Source: JABCPE02 sp963516675 (GTDB taxonomy: Bacteria; Bacteroidota; Bacteroidia; Flavobacteriales; Weeksellaceae). From it: a stretch of DNA of 64,000 nt. Where the stretch lies: contig CAUQBH010000002.1 in assembly GCA_963516675.1 (NCBI GenBank), forward strand, positions 124,001 through 188,000, read 5' to 3'. Position 1 is the first letter of the stretch. Each line of letters opens with the position of its first letter. The position numbers were made by a program, and so were the translations under genes. Below are positions 26,281-35,323 of the stretch, one piece after another. Below the pieces are notes generated by a model. That model searched no databases. It was not told where the DNA came from and was given only the letters and a program-made list of their open reading frames with translations.

Positions 26281-28041
26281 ATGGTTAGAGAGATTTTACT
26301 TGAAAAAATACAGAAAGTTTTAGCAGAGAGTTTTGGTTTGGCGGATTTCGTTCCTGAAATTCAGCAGACAAAACCTGATTTTGAAGGAGATTTTACTGTC
26401 GTCACTTTTCCTTTGGTTAAAGTTTTGAAGAAAAGCCCAGATATCATCGCGACAGAGCTTGGAGATAAGATACTTTCGGAGGTGGATTTTGTGGAAAATT
26501 ATAACATTGTGAAAGGTTTTCTTAACCTAAAATTAAAGGACAATGTTTTCCTGCAAAGTTTTAAAAATCTTTCAGAAAATTTAGAGAAAATCACGCCTAA
26601 GAATGAAACTATTATGGTGGAATATTCTTCACCAAATACCAACAAGCCTCTGCATTTGGGACATATTAGAAATAATCTTTTAGGTTTTTCTATTGCTAAT
26701 ATTTTGAAAGAAGAGGGCTACAATGTCATTAAAACCCAAATCATCAACGATAGAGGAATCCACATTTGTAAATCTATGCTGGCGTGGGAAAAATTTGGGA
26801 ATGGAGCAACACCAGAATCTACCCAAACCAAAGGCGACAAGCTGGTAGGAAACTACTATGTGGAATTTGACAAGCATTACAAAGCAGAAATAGCCCAGCT
26901 GAAAGAACAAGGCATGGACGAAGAAACGGCTAAAAAACAAGCGCCGTCTATTTTAGAGGCTCAAAAAATGCTTTTGGACTGGGAAAATGGCGATGAAAAA
27001 GTAAGAAACCTTTGGGAGAAAATGAACGCTTGGGTTTATGCAGGATTTGCGGAAACTTATAAGCGCCTTGGAGTAGATTTTGACCAAGTTCAATACGAAA
27101 GCCAAACTTACCTTTTGGGTAAAGATTTGATAAAAGAAGGGCTGGACAAAGGCGTTTTCTTCACCAAAGAAGATGGCTCTGTATGGTGCGACCTTACCGA
27201 TGAAGGTTTGGATGAAAAACTTCTCCTTCGTGGGGATGGCACTTCTGTCTATATAACGCAGGATTTGGGAACTGCCGTGGGGCGTTTCGCGGATAATGAT
27301 ATACAGAGACTTATCTACACGGTGGGAAATGAGCAGGATTATCATTTTCAGGTTTTGTTTAAAATCCTTAAAAAACTCGGTTACAGCTGGGCGGAGCACC
27401 TTTACCATCTATCCTACGGAATGGTGGAACTTCCTAACGGGAAGATGAAATCTCGTGAAGGAACGGTGGTAGATGCCGATGACCTGATGCAGGAAATGTA
27501 TCTTACGGCGAAAGAAAAAGCGCAGGAACTAGGAAAACTGGAAGCACTGACCGAAGAGGAAAAAGAAAAATCTTATGAAATCGTAGGTCTTGGAGCGTTG
27601 AAATATTTTATGCTGAAAGTAGATCCGAAGAAAAAAATGCTTTTCAATCCAGAGGAAAGTGTGGATTTCAATGGGAATACAGGGCCTTTCATTCAGTATG
27701 CTTATGCTAGAATTCAGTCTTTGCTGAAAAGAGCCGAAGGAACGGATTTCAATTTCTCTGAAAACATCGCCCTTAGTGAGAACGAGAAAGAACTCATCAT
27801 AGCCCTTAGCGAATACAAGGAAACTGTAAGCAAAGCGGCGGCGGCGCTCAGCCCTGCTCATTTGGCTAATTATGTTTATGAAGTGGTAAAACTCTACAAT
27901 GCTTTTTACCAAAATAATCCAATCTTGAACAACGAAAACGAAGATGTGAAGAAATTCCGACTATATCTGTCCCAACTTACAGGCGTGGTGATTAGAAAGT
28001 CTTTACATCTGCTCGGAATAGGCGTAGTGGATAGAATGTAA
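26281..28041 (+). CDS. argS: Arginyl-tRNA synthetase
   Basis: A class I aminoacyl-tRNA synthetase of 586 residues. The HIGH-type motif HLGH is at residues 125-128 within SSPNTNKPLHLGH, and the KMSKS-equivalent is KMKSREG. An N-terminal additional domain (about 1-100) and a C-terminal anticodon-binding domain with GPFIQYAYARIQS before it complete the family architecture. It has its own promoter and is followed after 8 bases by a small lipoprotein gene. Confidence 0.97.
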   Translation: MVREILLEKIQKVLAESFGLADFVPEIQQTKPDFEGDFTVVTFPLVKVLKKSPDIIATELGDKILSEVDFVENYNIVKGFLNLKLKDNVFLQSFKNLSENLEKITPKNETIMVEYSSPNTNKPLHLGHIRNNLLGFSIANILKEEGYNVIKTQIINDRGIHICKSMLAWEKFGNGATPESTQTKGDKLVGNYYVEFDKHYKAEIAQLKEQGMDEETAKKQAPSILEAQKMLLDWENGDEKVRNLWEKMNAWVYAGFAETYKRLGVDFDQVQYESQTYLLGKDLIKEGLDKGVFFTKEDGSVWCDLTDEGLDEKLLLRGDGTSVYITQDLGTAVGRFADNDIQRLIYTVGNEQDYHFQVLFKILKKLGYSWAEHLYHLSYGMVELPNGKMKSREGTVVDADDLMQEMYLTAKEKAQELGKLEALTEEEKEKSYEIVGLGALKYFMLKVDPKKKMLFNPEESVDFNGNTGPFIQYAYARIQSLLKRAEGTDFNFSENIALSENEKELIIALSEYKETVSKAAAALSPAHLANYVYEVVKLYNAFYQNNPILNNENEDVKKFRLYLSQLTGVVIRKSLHLLGIGVVDRM

Positions 28042-28049
28042 ATGAAATT

Positions 28050-28574
28050 ATGAAAAAAAGTATAATTTTCTTTGTAATGCTTATTCTTTCTTCATGTGGA
28101 GGAATAAACAAACTGAAGGTAAAAGATATAAATACAGAAAATTCTGATATTAGTGGAATTTATGAAAATACAGAACAAAAAGACAATATTCTTAAACTTT
28201 TAGATAGAAAATTATTAAAAGATACTCTTACACTTGATAAAATGGAAGGGTATGATAAATTTTCTATTTTGGTGAAAGATGATAAGAATCTGCAGATAGA
28301 GATTATACGAAATGATAATTCTAAAATTACAAGACAGTATAAGTATAGAAAAAAGAATAATATATATCTTCTAAAAAACCAAAATGTAAAACCAGATCTT
28401 ATTCCTTATGTATTAGGAGTTTTTAATGTTAAAAAACTTCATTTGTATAAAAATCAGGATAATGGTTTGGGTATTGTAGAATCTACATCACGAAGAGGAG
28501 CGGTATTTCTTTTGTTATATTTTACATGGACAAAGAGTTATTATGAATATTACACATATCAAAGGTTAGAGTAA
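28050..28574 (+). CDS. Small lipoprotein of unknown function
   Basis: A 174-residue protein with a lipoprotein signal peptide ending LSSC, Cys16 being the lipid site, directly followed by GG. The mature part is rich in Lys, Asn and Asp, and an apolar segment lies near the C-terminus (about residues 145-160, GAVFLLLYFTW). No family recognised. It follows argS by 8 bases and is probably co-transcribed with it. A strong bidirectional terminator follows. Confidence 0.75.
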   Translation: MKKSIIFFVMLILSSCGGINKLKVKDINTENSDISGIYENTEQKDNILKLLDRKLLKDTLTLDKMEGYDKFSILVKDDKNLQIEIIRNDNSKITRQYKYRKKNNIYLLKNQNVKPDLIPYVLGVFNVKKLHLYKNQDNGLGIVESTSRRGAVFLLLYFTWTKSYYEYYTYQRLE

Positions 28575-28597
28575 TTTATAAATAAGTAAAAAATAAA

Positions 28598-28624
28598 AAT
28601 CCCTCATTTAGGAGGGGTTTTTTG
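28598..28624. terminator. Bidirectional terminator between the lipoprotein and rfbA
   Basis: An eight-pair stem with one G-T pair (28598-28605 with 28612-28619) and a six-base loop is flanked by an A-run and a T-run. It separates two convergent transcription units. Confidence 0.85.
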
Positions 28625-28637
28625 TTGAGGTTTTATA

Positions 28638-29498
28638 TTATTTTATAAGCTTTTTAAGATAATCGCCATAACCGCTTTTTCCGTATTTTTCGGCAGATTT
28701 CAGGAGCTGTTCTTTGTTGATAAATCCTTTTTTGTAGGCAATCTCTTCAATGCAGGAGATTTTCACGCCTTGTCTTTTTTCAAGAACTTTCACGAATTCA
28801 GATGCCTCGTGAAGGGAATCAAAAGTCCCTGTATCCAGCCAAGCTGTTCCTCGGCTCATCACACCTACTTCTAATTGACCTTTTTCAAGATAAATTTTAT
28901 TGATATCGGTAATTTCTAATTCTCCTCTCGCCGAAGGTTTTAGGTTTTTAGCATATTCCACCACAGAATTGTCGTAGAAATAAAGACCAGGCACGGCGTA
29001 GTTGGACTTCGGTACGGCAGGTTTTTCTTCTATGGAAACAGCTTTTTGGTGTTCATCAAACTCTACTACACCATATCTTTCAGGGTCGGAAACAGGGTAG
29101 GCAAATACACAGCCGCCTTTCACTTGGGTTTTGCTTTCCAATAGCTGAGGAAGACCAGAGCCGTAGAAAATATTATCGCCTAAAACCAGCGCCACAGAGT
29201 CTGTTCCGATGAACTCCTCTCCTAAAATAAATGCCTGAGCCAGCCCATCTGGAGAAGGCTGAACTTTGTATTCAAACTTACACCCGATTTGCGAGCCGTC
29301 TCCCAATAGTTTTTTGAAAGCCTCTTGGTCGTGCGGCGTAGTGATGATGAGTATCTCCCGAATCCCCGCCAATAGAAGGGTAGAAATAGGGAAATAAATC
29401 ATAGGTTTGTCATATACGGGCATTAACTGCTTACTTACTGCGATGGTGAGCGGGTAGAGCCTTGTCCCAGAACCTCCCGCGAGAATTATTCCTTTCAT
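28638..29498 (-). CDS. rfbA: Glucose-1-phosphate thymidylyltransferase RfbA
   Basis: Makes dTDP-glucose from glucose-1-phosphate and dTTP. It has 286 residues. The nucleotidyltransferase motif GGSGTRLYPLT is at residues 8-18 and the VLGDNIFYGSGL segment carries the metal-binding Asp. With RfbB (36235-37314) it provides dTDP-4-keto-6-deoxyglucose to the cluster. It is the last gene of the minus-strand glycan operon, 12 bases after the membrane protein gene. Confidence 0.95.
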   Translation of the reverse strand: MKGIILAGGSGTRLYPLTIAVSKQLMPVYDKPMIYFPISTLLLAGIREILIITTPHDQEAFKKLLGDGSQIGCKFEYKVQPSPDGLAQAFILGEEFIGTDSVALVLGDNIFYGSGLPQLLESKTQVKGGCVFAYPVSDPERYGVVEFDEHQKAVSIEEKPAVPKSNYAVPGLYFYDNSVVEYAKNLKPSARGELEITDINKIYLEKGQLEVGVMSRGTAWLDTGTFDSLHEASEFVKVLEKRQGVKISCIEEIAYKKGFINKEQLLKSAEKYGKSGYGDYLKKLIK

Positions 29499-29510
29499 TG
29501 TGTAGTTTTA

Positions 29511-31103
29511 TTATTTTAAAAACTTATTATAATCATTTTTATTTTTCACCAAATGTAAAGAATTGTTGGCATAATCAAAGACATAAAAAGGAAAATTTAT
29601 TTTGTCCTTATCTAAAATAAAGCCTGTTTCGGTTTCTTTGATTTCTGTACGAGGTCTATTGTTCAGTTTTTTCCCGAAAATAGAATACAAATAGGTGTCT
29701 TTGGTGCTGATGAGATGTATGTTTGCAGGGTTTATGCCCGCATCGGGTGCATACATATTCAGTGCAGATGTCACTTCATAAGAGGCTTCTAATGTGGTTT
29801 CATCAGTGATGAATTTGTTATTTTCCTCATTATTTTTTATGATAATTATTTTTTCATCTTTTATATCCTTAGGAAGCTGAGAAGCCAGATTTTTGATAAG
29901 GTTTTTATTATAATTGCTGGCGTATATCCAAGAGTTTTTTTCGGATATTACACAAATAAAGTTGATGGATAAAAATAAAAATAATAAGGTTTTCAGCAGG
30001 TTTTGATAACTTTTCTTTTTTGCAGAAGCCAAACCATTGTAAATTAAATATCCTAAAAGCAAAGAAGAAGAAATTTTGACCCAAAGTAAAATTCTGTTCT
30101 CAAAACCGAATGCAATAGGAGGGTATCGGGAGATAAAGAAAACAGCAATGGTCATCAAAAAAATGCCGAGAAATACTATGAAATAGCGCTTTGGTATGGT
30201 TTTGTCAAATTTACAGAAAATAGAAACCATTCCCGAAATAACCAAGCCGAGTGCTAATAAAATATAATCAAATCCAGAATAATCAGCAATGGCGAAAATG
30301 CTTTGTTTAGCAATGTATGCAAAGTCAAGGATGAATAATTTAAAGAAAGAAAAAATTAAAACCAAACTATGCGAAATGCTGAAACTAACCTTAGAAGATG
30401 CATAATCAAAATGTTCAGGATAGATAATTTTTACTAAAAAATATTTGTAAAACACAGCGATGAATAATCCCAAACCTATGGAAAGACATAGTTTTAGCAG
30501 GATTTTTTCTCTGTTTGTAATTACTAAAATAAATATAGATAAAGGGATTAAAAATAAATGTAACTCTTGGAATAGCAGTGAAATTCCCAATAATATTCCA
30601 GACATCAAATAATAAATCAAATTATCTTTTGATGATAGGCATAATATACTTTGGAAATACCATATGTATATCAAATAAGCCCCACACATCACAAAAGAGA
30701 ATAAATTAGATGAAGATAAAGGAAATACAGTGACCAATATACATGCTAATAGTGTAAAAGTGCTATATTCACTAAAAAACTTATCTAAAATTAATTTTAA
30801 TAGCCATGCAGCGATGGGAAATAGAAAATTGTGAATGAAAAACAAAGGTGTCCAAAATCCCCCTAAATAAGTTGCGAATGTTATCACAATAGGAGAAATT
30901 GGGCGTGTATGTCTGTTAGGGTCGGAGGTGTATAGATTATAAACTTCTGATATACTGTATTTTCCTTCCTGATATTGGTATAATATTTCTAAATGATTTA
31001 GGTCATCAGATAGTATAGCATTATCCCCAAGTAAGACAAATGCCCCTTGTAATAAGATAAAAAATAATGCAGTTAATAAAAAAATAGTTTTTTCTATTTT
31101 CAT
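29511..31103 (-). CDS. Polytopic membrane protein, probable GT-C type glycosyltransferase
   Basis: A 530-residue protein with an N-terminal hydrophobic segment, about ten further membrane segments to residue 385 or so, and a soluble C-terminal domain. The first extracytoplasmic loop contains LSDDLNH with D33-D34, followed by RHTRPISP. An acidic pair in this loop is the known catalytic feature of GT-C enzymes, which use polyprenyl-phosphate-linked sugars outside the membrane. I infer that it moves a lipid-linked sugar onto a surface glycan. Its ATG overlaps the RffA stop (ATGA). It could instead be a polymerase-like or unrelated membrane protein. Confidence 0.65.
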   Translation of the reverse strand: MKIEKTIFLLTALFFILLQGAFVLLGDNAILSDDLNHLEILYQYQEGKYSISEVYNLYTSDPNRHTRPISPIVITFATYLGGFWTPLFFIHNFLFPIAAWLLKLILDKFFSEYSTFTLLACILVTVFPLSSSNLFSFVMCGAYLIYIWYFQSILCLSSKDNLIYYLMSGILLGISLLFQELHLFLIPLSIFILVITNREKILLKLCLSIGLGLFIAVFYKYFLVKIIYPEHFDYASSKVSFSISHSLVLIFSFFKLFILDFAYIAKQSIFAIADYSGFDYILLALGLVISGMVSIFCKFDKTIPKRYFIVFLGIFLMTIAVFFISRYPPIAFGFENRILLWVKISSSLLLGYLIYNGLASAKKKSYQNLLKTLLFLFLSINFICVISEKNSWIYASNYNKNLIKNLASQLPKDIKDEKIIIIKNNEENNKFITDETTLEASYEVTSALNMYAPDAGINPANIHLISTKDTYLYSIFGKKLNNRPRTEIKETETGFILDKDKINFPFYVFDYANNSLHLVKNKNDYNKFLK

Positions 31104-32242
31104 AATTCTTTTATTGTGTTGATGATGTATTCCACCTGTTCATCGGTAAGCTCGTAGAACAGAGGTAGCCTCACAAGACAGTCAGAAAACATGTCTGAGT
31201 TCGGGAGCTCACTTTTTCGGGTAGAATATTTTTCATAATAAGAACTCTTGTGCAGTGAAAGATAGTGGAAAACGGATAGAATTCCTTTGTCTTTCAGATG
31301 TTGGATGAATTTGGTTCTGTCATCTACATTATCACAAACGAGATAAAACATATGGGCGTTGTTGGTCGCATATTCTGGAACAAGAGGAAGTTTAGGTTTT
31401 TTAATAGAAACAGGTTCAAAGCTAGAAAGCCCTTCATAATAACGATTCCAAATTTTGATTCTTTTGTCCTGAATATCTCTCATGTTTTCTATCTGAGCCC
31501 AAAGAAAAGCAGAGATAATTTCGCTTGGCAGGAAAGAAGAGCCTGTGTCTACCCAGCTGTATTTATCTACTTCGCCTCTGAAAAACTGCGAACGGTTTGT
31601 TCCTTTTTCCCAAATGATTTCGGCTCTTTGAATAAAGCGGTCATCGTTGATACAGAGCATACCGCCTTCACCTGAGATAATATTTTTGGTTTCATGAAAC
31701 GAGAAAGCAGAAAGATGCCCAATGCTTCCCAACGCTTTTTTTGTTCCATCTTTGGAAATATAGTAGCTGTCAATGGCTTGTGCAGCATCTTCTATTACGA
31801 TGATTCCGTGTTTGTTAGCAATGGACATTATTTTATCCATATCACACGCTACACCAGCGTAATGAACCACTACGATTGCCTTGGTTTTTTCTGTGATTAA
31901 AGCTTCTATCTGATCAGCATCTATATTTGGATTGTCAGAATAAGAATCTGCAAAAACGATATCAGCACCTTGTCTTACAAATGCCAGCGCTGTGGATACA
32001 AATGTAAAACTAGGAACAATGACCTCATCACCTTCCTTGATATCCGCTAAAATAGCAGCCATTTCCAATGCATCTGTGCAGGAAGTGGTAAGCAGAGTTT
32101 TTTTGAAGCCAAATTCTTTTTCAAAAAAATCTTGACATTTTTTTGTGAAGAGTCCATTTCCAGAGATTTTCCCTGATTTTACGGCATCTTCTATATATTG
32201 CATTTCTTTACCAGTAAGGTAAGGTTTGTTAAATGGTATCAT
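31100..32242 (-). CDS. rffA: dTDP-4-amino-4,6-dideoxyhexose transaminase (RffA/WecE type)
   Basis: A PLP-dependent sugar aminotransferase of the DegT/DnrJ family, 380 residues. It begins IPFNKPYLTGKE, the usual RffA opening, and continues SFTFVSTALAFVRQGA. VIEDAAQAI holds the Asp that contacts PLP, and SFHETKNI carries the PLP-binding lysine (about residue 185). Enzymes of this type convert dTDP-4-keto-6-deoxyglucose to the 4-amino galactose form. Together with RfbA and RfbB this gives a complete route to a dTDP-4-amino sugar. The acetyltransferase gene lies 6 bases upstream in the operon. Confidence 0.88.
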   Translation of the reverse strand: MIPFNKPYLTGKEMQYIEDAVKSGKISGNGLFTKKCQDFFEKEFGFKKTLLTTSCTDALEMAAILADIKEGDEVIVPSFTFVSTALAFVRQGADIVFADSYSDNPNIDADQIEALITEKTKAIVVVHYAGVACDMDKIMSIANKHGIIVIEDAAQAIDSYYISKDGTKKALGSIGHLSAFSFHETKNIISGEGGMLCINDDRFIQRAEIIWEKGTNRSQFFRGEVDKYSWVDTGSSFLPSEIISAFLWAQIENMRDIQDKRIKIWNRYYEGLSSFEPVSIKKPKLPLVPEYATNNAHMFYLVCDNVDDRTKFIQHLKDKGILSVFHYLSLHKSSYYEKYSTRKSELPNSDMFSDCLVRLPLFYELTDEQVEYIINTIKEL

Positions 32243-32248
32243 GATAAA

Positions 32249-32881
32249 TTATTTTACAAATCTTGCAGGATTTCCTACATATAGTCCTTTTTCTTCGATA
32301 TTTTTTATTACAACTGTCCCGCCTCCTGTTCTTGTTCCTTTAGTGATAGATATATTGTCTATTATTATAGAATTTATGCCTATTATACATTGTTCTTTTA
32401 TGTTCACAAATCCCGCCATAGATACGCATGGAGAGATAAAGGTATGAGTACCCACTGTGGTGTCATGAGCAATACTGCTGGAAATGTTAATCAAAACATT
32501 ATTTCCTATTTTTACATTTTGGTCAATTACGCATCTTGGATAGATGACCGTTCCAGCTCCTATTTCAGCGGAAGGATCTACATAACACGAGGAATGAATG
32601 AACTTATAGAAAGGAATATCATTATGATATTTTTCAAATAGCATCTTTCTGGTATTCATGTGGTTATATCCCACACCTATCAGCAATTCATCAAAACTAT
32701 TTTTCGAATATTCGTCTAAAATATCATTAGTCCCACCAATAACAGGAATAGAGTCAATGATAGTCCCTTTTGGCTGGAAATCATCAAAAAAAGCAACTAC
32801 TTTATCCTCTGTATCCGTGTGTATATGATGGGCTATCTGCTGTCCTAAGTGTGCAGAACCTATTATTGCTATTCGTTTCAT
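32249..32881 (-). CDS. Sugar O/N-acyltransferase of the PglD/NeuD type
   Basis: A 210-residue protein with an N-terminal Rossmann-like part (GSAHLGQQIAHHI, residues 8-20) and a C-terminal left-handed beta-helix built of hexapeptide repeats (about 95-205). This is the layout of PglD and NeuD, which acetylate the amino group of nucleotide-linked 4-amino sugars or sialic acids. His residues in the SSSIAHDT segment (about 140) sit where the catalytic base is expected. In context the likely substrate is the amino sugar made by the neighbouring aminotransferase. The ATG overlaps the stop of the HAD gene. Confidence 0.8.
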   Translation of the reverse strand: MKRIAIIGSAHLGQQIAHHIHTDTEDKVVAFFDDFQPKGTIIDSIPVIGGTNDILDEYSKNSFDELLIGVGYNHMNTRKMLFEKYHNDIPFYKFIHSSCYVDPSAEIGAGTVIYPRCVIDQNVKIGNNVLINISSSIAHDTTVGTHTFISPCVSMAGFVNIKEQCIIGINSIIIDNISITKGTRTGGGTVVIKNIEEKGLYVGNPARFVK

Positions 32882-33513
32882 AGATAATTTTTTATTTCGC
32901 TGAAATTCGTTATTCTATCCTTAGCGGATGGATATATATTATCTCTGTCAATTAGTAATGCTTTGATTCCTAGTTTTCTAGCAGGAATAACATCAAGTTT
33001 TAATGAATCACCAATGTAGATGATTTCACCAGCCTCAGCATTTAGTTTTTCGAGAGCCCTTGCATAAAATTCCAAAGAAGGCTTTCTTAGGTTCTCTTTT
33101 TCAGAGACAATGTATTCATCAAAAATATTTTCTCCAATCAATCCTTCTAGTTTTTCTTGTAAACTGCTATTAAAATTAGAAACTACGGCTTTTTTTATAT
33201 TTAATTTTTTGATTTCTTCACAGTCGTCAAAAGCCTTCCATGGCAGATAGGAACACGCTTCGAAAAGTTCTTTCAGTAGGTTCTTATCAGGAATAATGCC
33301 CAATGCCATTAACAATTCTGAATTAAACTCTTCATAAAAATCTCTTGATGTGGTATCTGGAAAATTGATAATCTCAGAAAGTAACTTATGTCTTAGTTTT
33401 AGTTCAGTTTCATTGATTTTATAACCATTATCTTGTAGGACTTTTAGGATTCTTTCCCATAGATTAGGCTTGTATATGAGAGTATTAGCAGCATCAAATA
33501 GAAGATATTTCAT
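32878..33513 (-). CDS. HAD-superfamily protein with altered first motif
   Basis: A 211-residue HAD-fold protein. Motif I is FDAANTL with Asp6 as nucleophile, but the Asp normally two residues later is Ala8. Motif II is the Ser of VVSNFNS, motif III the Lys of LRKPSLEFY and motif IV the GDSLKLD acids. Phosphatases usually keep both Asp residues of motif I; HDHD3-like proteins and phosphonatases do not. It may therefore act on something other than an ordinary sugar phosphate. It sits between the acyltransferase (4-base overlap) and the ATP-grasp gene (2-base gap), so the three are made together. Confidence 0.75.
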   Translation of the reverse strand: MKYLLFDAANTLIYKPNLWERILKVLQDNGYKINETELKLRHKLLSEIINFPDTTSRDFYEEFNSELLMALGIIPDKNLLKELFEACSYLPWKAFDDCEEIKKLNIKKAVVSNFNSSLQEKLEGLIGENIFDEYIVSEKENLRKPSLEFYARALEKLNAEAGEIIYIGDSLKLDVIPARKLGIKALLIDRDNIYPSAKDRITNFSEIKNYL

Positions 33514-33515
33514 AG

Positions 33516-34493
33516 TTAAAAAATATAGTGTTCGGATTTATTGTCTTTGATATTTTCTGGTTTTTGGTGAGGATAGATGACATCCATCAAAACTCTTATA
33601 GCAGTCCCTTCGATGATATTTGGTTCACTTGGAGAGATGTTATACAAATGTTCTTCTAATGTGTATTTCACATCCTCAAAACCGAAATTAGACCGTATGG
33701 AGTTAGTCCCTGAAATTCTACAATTCACCTCAAAAGGAATGATTTCTCCTGCCTCTGTTACTATGGATTGTAAATTGGCACTTCCTACGAAATGATTGAC
33801 CTGTATCATTTTTTCAAGGATATTTTTTAGCTCCTTATTGTATTGTCTATTTACGAAACATTCATTTGTAGCTCCATTTTCCAGCTTTCGCTCTAAGTTG
33901 ATGAATCCATGGAGTTCATTATTTTTATTAACATAAAAAGCAGTGGTGATTTCTTTTCCTTTAATCAGTTTTTGAACCATGAAGGAATCATCAAAGTCTT
34001 GTATGTTTTTTGGATTTATATGAAGTCCTCTAGAACCTCTTCCTTCCCTTGGCTTTACGATATAATCTTCAAAAATTCCAGCAATATAGTCCTTAGGAAG
34101 ATAGGCTTCTGCAAAAGGAAGATGGTTTTCTTTATGAAATACATAGGAAAGATATTTGTCTAAATATCTTTTGGAAGTTTCTAATTCGCTGGTAACGACT
34201 TTTGTTTTTAGCTGATTTTTATTCAGTGCTAAGTAGTAAATTTCATAATCAGTAGAAGGGATAATGAGGTCTATATTTTCTTTTTCAATAATGGCATTGA
34301 TAGAGTTAATATAGTTTTCGTCATTAGCAAAAGGAACTTTGTAGAAAGAATCACAAAGATGATTTCCTGCTGAAAAGTCTGCGACATTACAGCCCACGAT
34401 TCTGATAGGAAACTTTGTTTTTAGAATATTTCTCAAAATTCCCTGTCCTACATTTCCTCCTATACCTGTTACTAAGACTGTTTTTTTATCCAT
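33516..34493 (-). CDS. ATP-grasp domain protein (carbamoyl-phosphate synthase-like)
   Basis: A 325-residue protein with an N-terminal Rossmann-like pre-ATP-grasp region (VTGIGGNVGQGILRN, residues 8-22) and an ATP-grasp fold after about residue 110. The PREGRGSRG stretch is the ATP-binding loop and PFEVNCRISGTNS holds the metal-binding Glu/Asn residues. Such enzymes form amide or thioester bonds through acyl-phosphates. In a glycan cluster this suggests joining an amino acid or carboxylic acid to an amino sugar or uronic acid; the substrates are inference only. It overlaps the SDR gene by 22 bases. Confidence 0.78.
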   Translation of the reverse strand: MDKKTVLVTGIGGNVGQGILRNILKTKFPIRIVGCNVADFSAGNHLCDSFYKVPFANDENYINSINAIIEKENIDLIIPSTDYEIYYLALNKNQLKTKVVTSELETSKRYLDKYLSYVFHKENHLPFAEAYLPKDYIAGIFEDYIVKPREGRGSRGLHINPKNIQDFDDSFMVQKLIKGKEITTAFYVNKNNELHGFINLERKLENGATNECFVNRQYNKELKNILEKMIQVNHFVGSANLQSIVTEAGEIIPFEVNCRISGTNSIRSNFGFEDVKYTLEEHLYNISPSEPNIIEGTAIRVLMDVIYPHQKPENIKDNKSEHYIF

Positions 34494-35302
34494 TCTATTA
34501 ATTCTTTTATTCCGTTTTCTATCGAAGTGTTATTGTACTCATTGTAAGGTATGATTTCTTGTGTGTAAGAAACAGACCTTGTGTGGTCATCGCCAGAATA
34601 TTCTATGCTACAGCCTGTTACGGTCTGTATGATTTCTGCAATTTGTTTATTAGTGTAGTTTTCTTTTGAAATGGCTAATAATATCCCATTTTGTTTTGAT
34701 AATGCAGCTGTTTTTGCCAAAGTGGCTACATCTCTTGTATGAATGTAGTTCTGGATTCTTTGTCCGTGACCAAGAAGTTTGATTTTCTTAGAATTCAAAG
34801 CATCTTTTATGATTTTAGGCAAAAAAGTAGATTGTTTCATCCTTGTTCCATACATAGAGGAAATTCTTAGTATGGTGTAGTTTTTAGATTTTTCTACAAT
34901 TTTTTCTCCTAATAGCTTTGAAATTCCATAAACTGACTCTGGACAAGGAAGCGTTTTTTCATCAATATTTAAACCATCAATCGCATCATAAACAGCAACA
35001 CTCGAAAAATAAATAATTTTTGAACTTTTGAAACGATTACAAATATCATTAACCAGCCTTGCATTGATATTGATTATATCATCCAATTTCTCTATATCAT
35101 TGGATATCACAGCACTGACGATGTATACGATATCGTAGCTGTCCTCTAATGAACCAATATCTTCTAAAGCAATATTTCTATGTTTCGGATGCGAAGTGTT
35201 TAGAGCTGCACTATGATACAATATATCTACTTCATCTGATATATGTAATTGTATCAGTTCTTTTGATAAAATGCTGTTTGCACCAATGATTAAGATTTTC
35301 AT
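34472..35302 (-). CDS. NAD(P)-dependent epimerase/dehydratase-like SDR protein
   Basis: An extended short-chain dehydrogenase/reductase of 276 residues. The catalytic triad elements are present: SSVAVYD (Ser) and YGISK (Tyr and Lys, about residues 125-130). The N-terminal nucleotide-binding motif is GANSILSKE, so only the first glycine of the usual GxxGxxG remains, which may alter cofactor use. The gene overlaps the ATP-grasp gene by 22 bases and lies 21 bases after the GT2 gene. The exact reaction is unknown; nucleotide-sugar epimerase or reductase is the likeliest. Confidence 0.78.
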   Translation of the reverse strand: MKILIIGANSILSKELIQLHISDEVDILYHSAALNTSHPKHRNIALEDIGSLEDSYDIVYIVSAVISNDIEKLDDIININARLVNDICNRFKSSKIIYFSSVAVYDAIDGLNIDEKTLPCPESVYGISKLLGEKIVEKSKNYTILRISSMYGTRMKQSTFLPKIIKDALNSKKIKLLGHGQRIQNYIHTRDVATLAKTAALSKQNGILLAISKENYTNKQIAEIIQTVTGCSIEYSGDDHTRSVSYTQEIIPYNEYNNTSIENGIKELIEWIKKQS

Positions 35303-35323
35303 AACGATTGATTTTTAATACAA

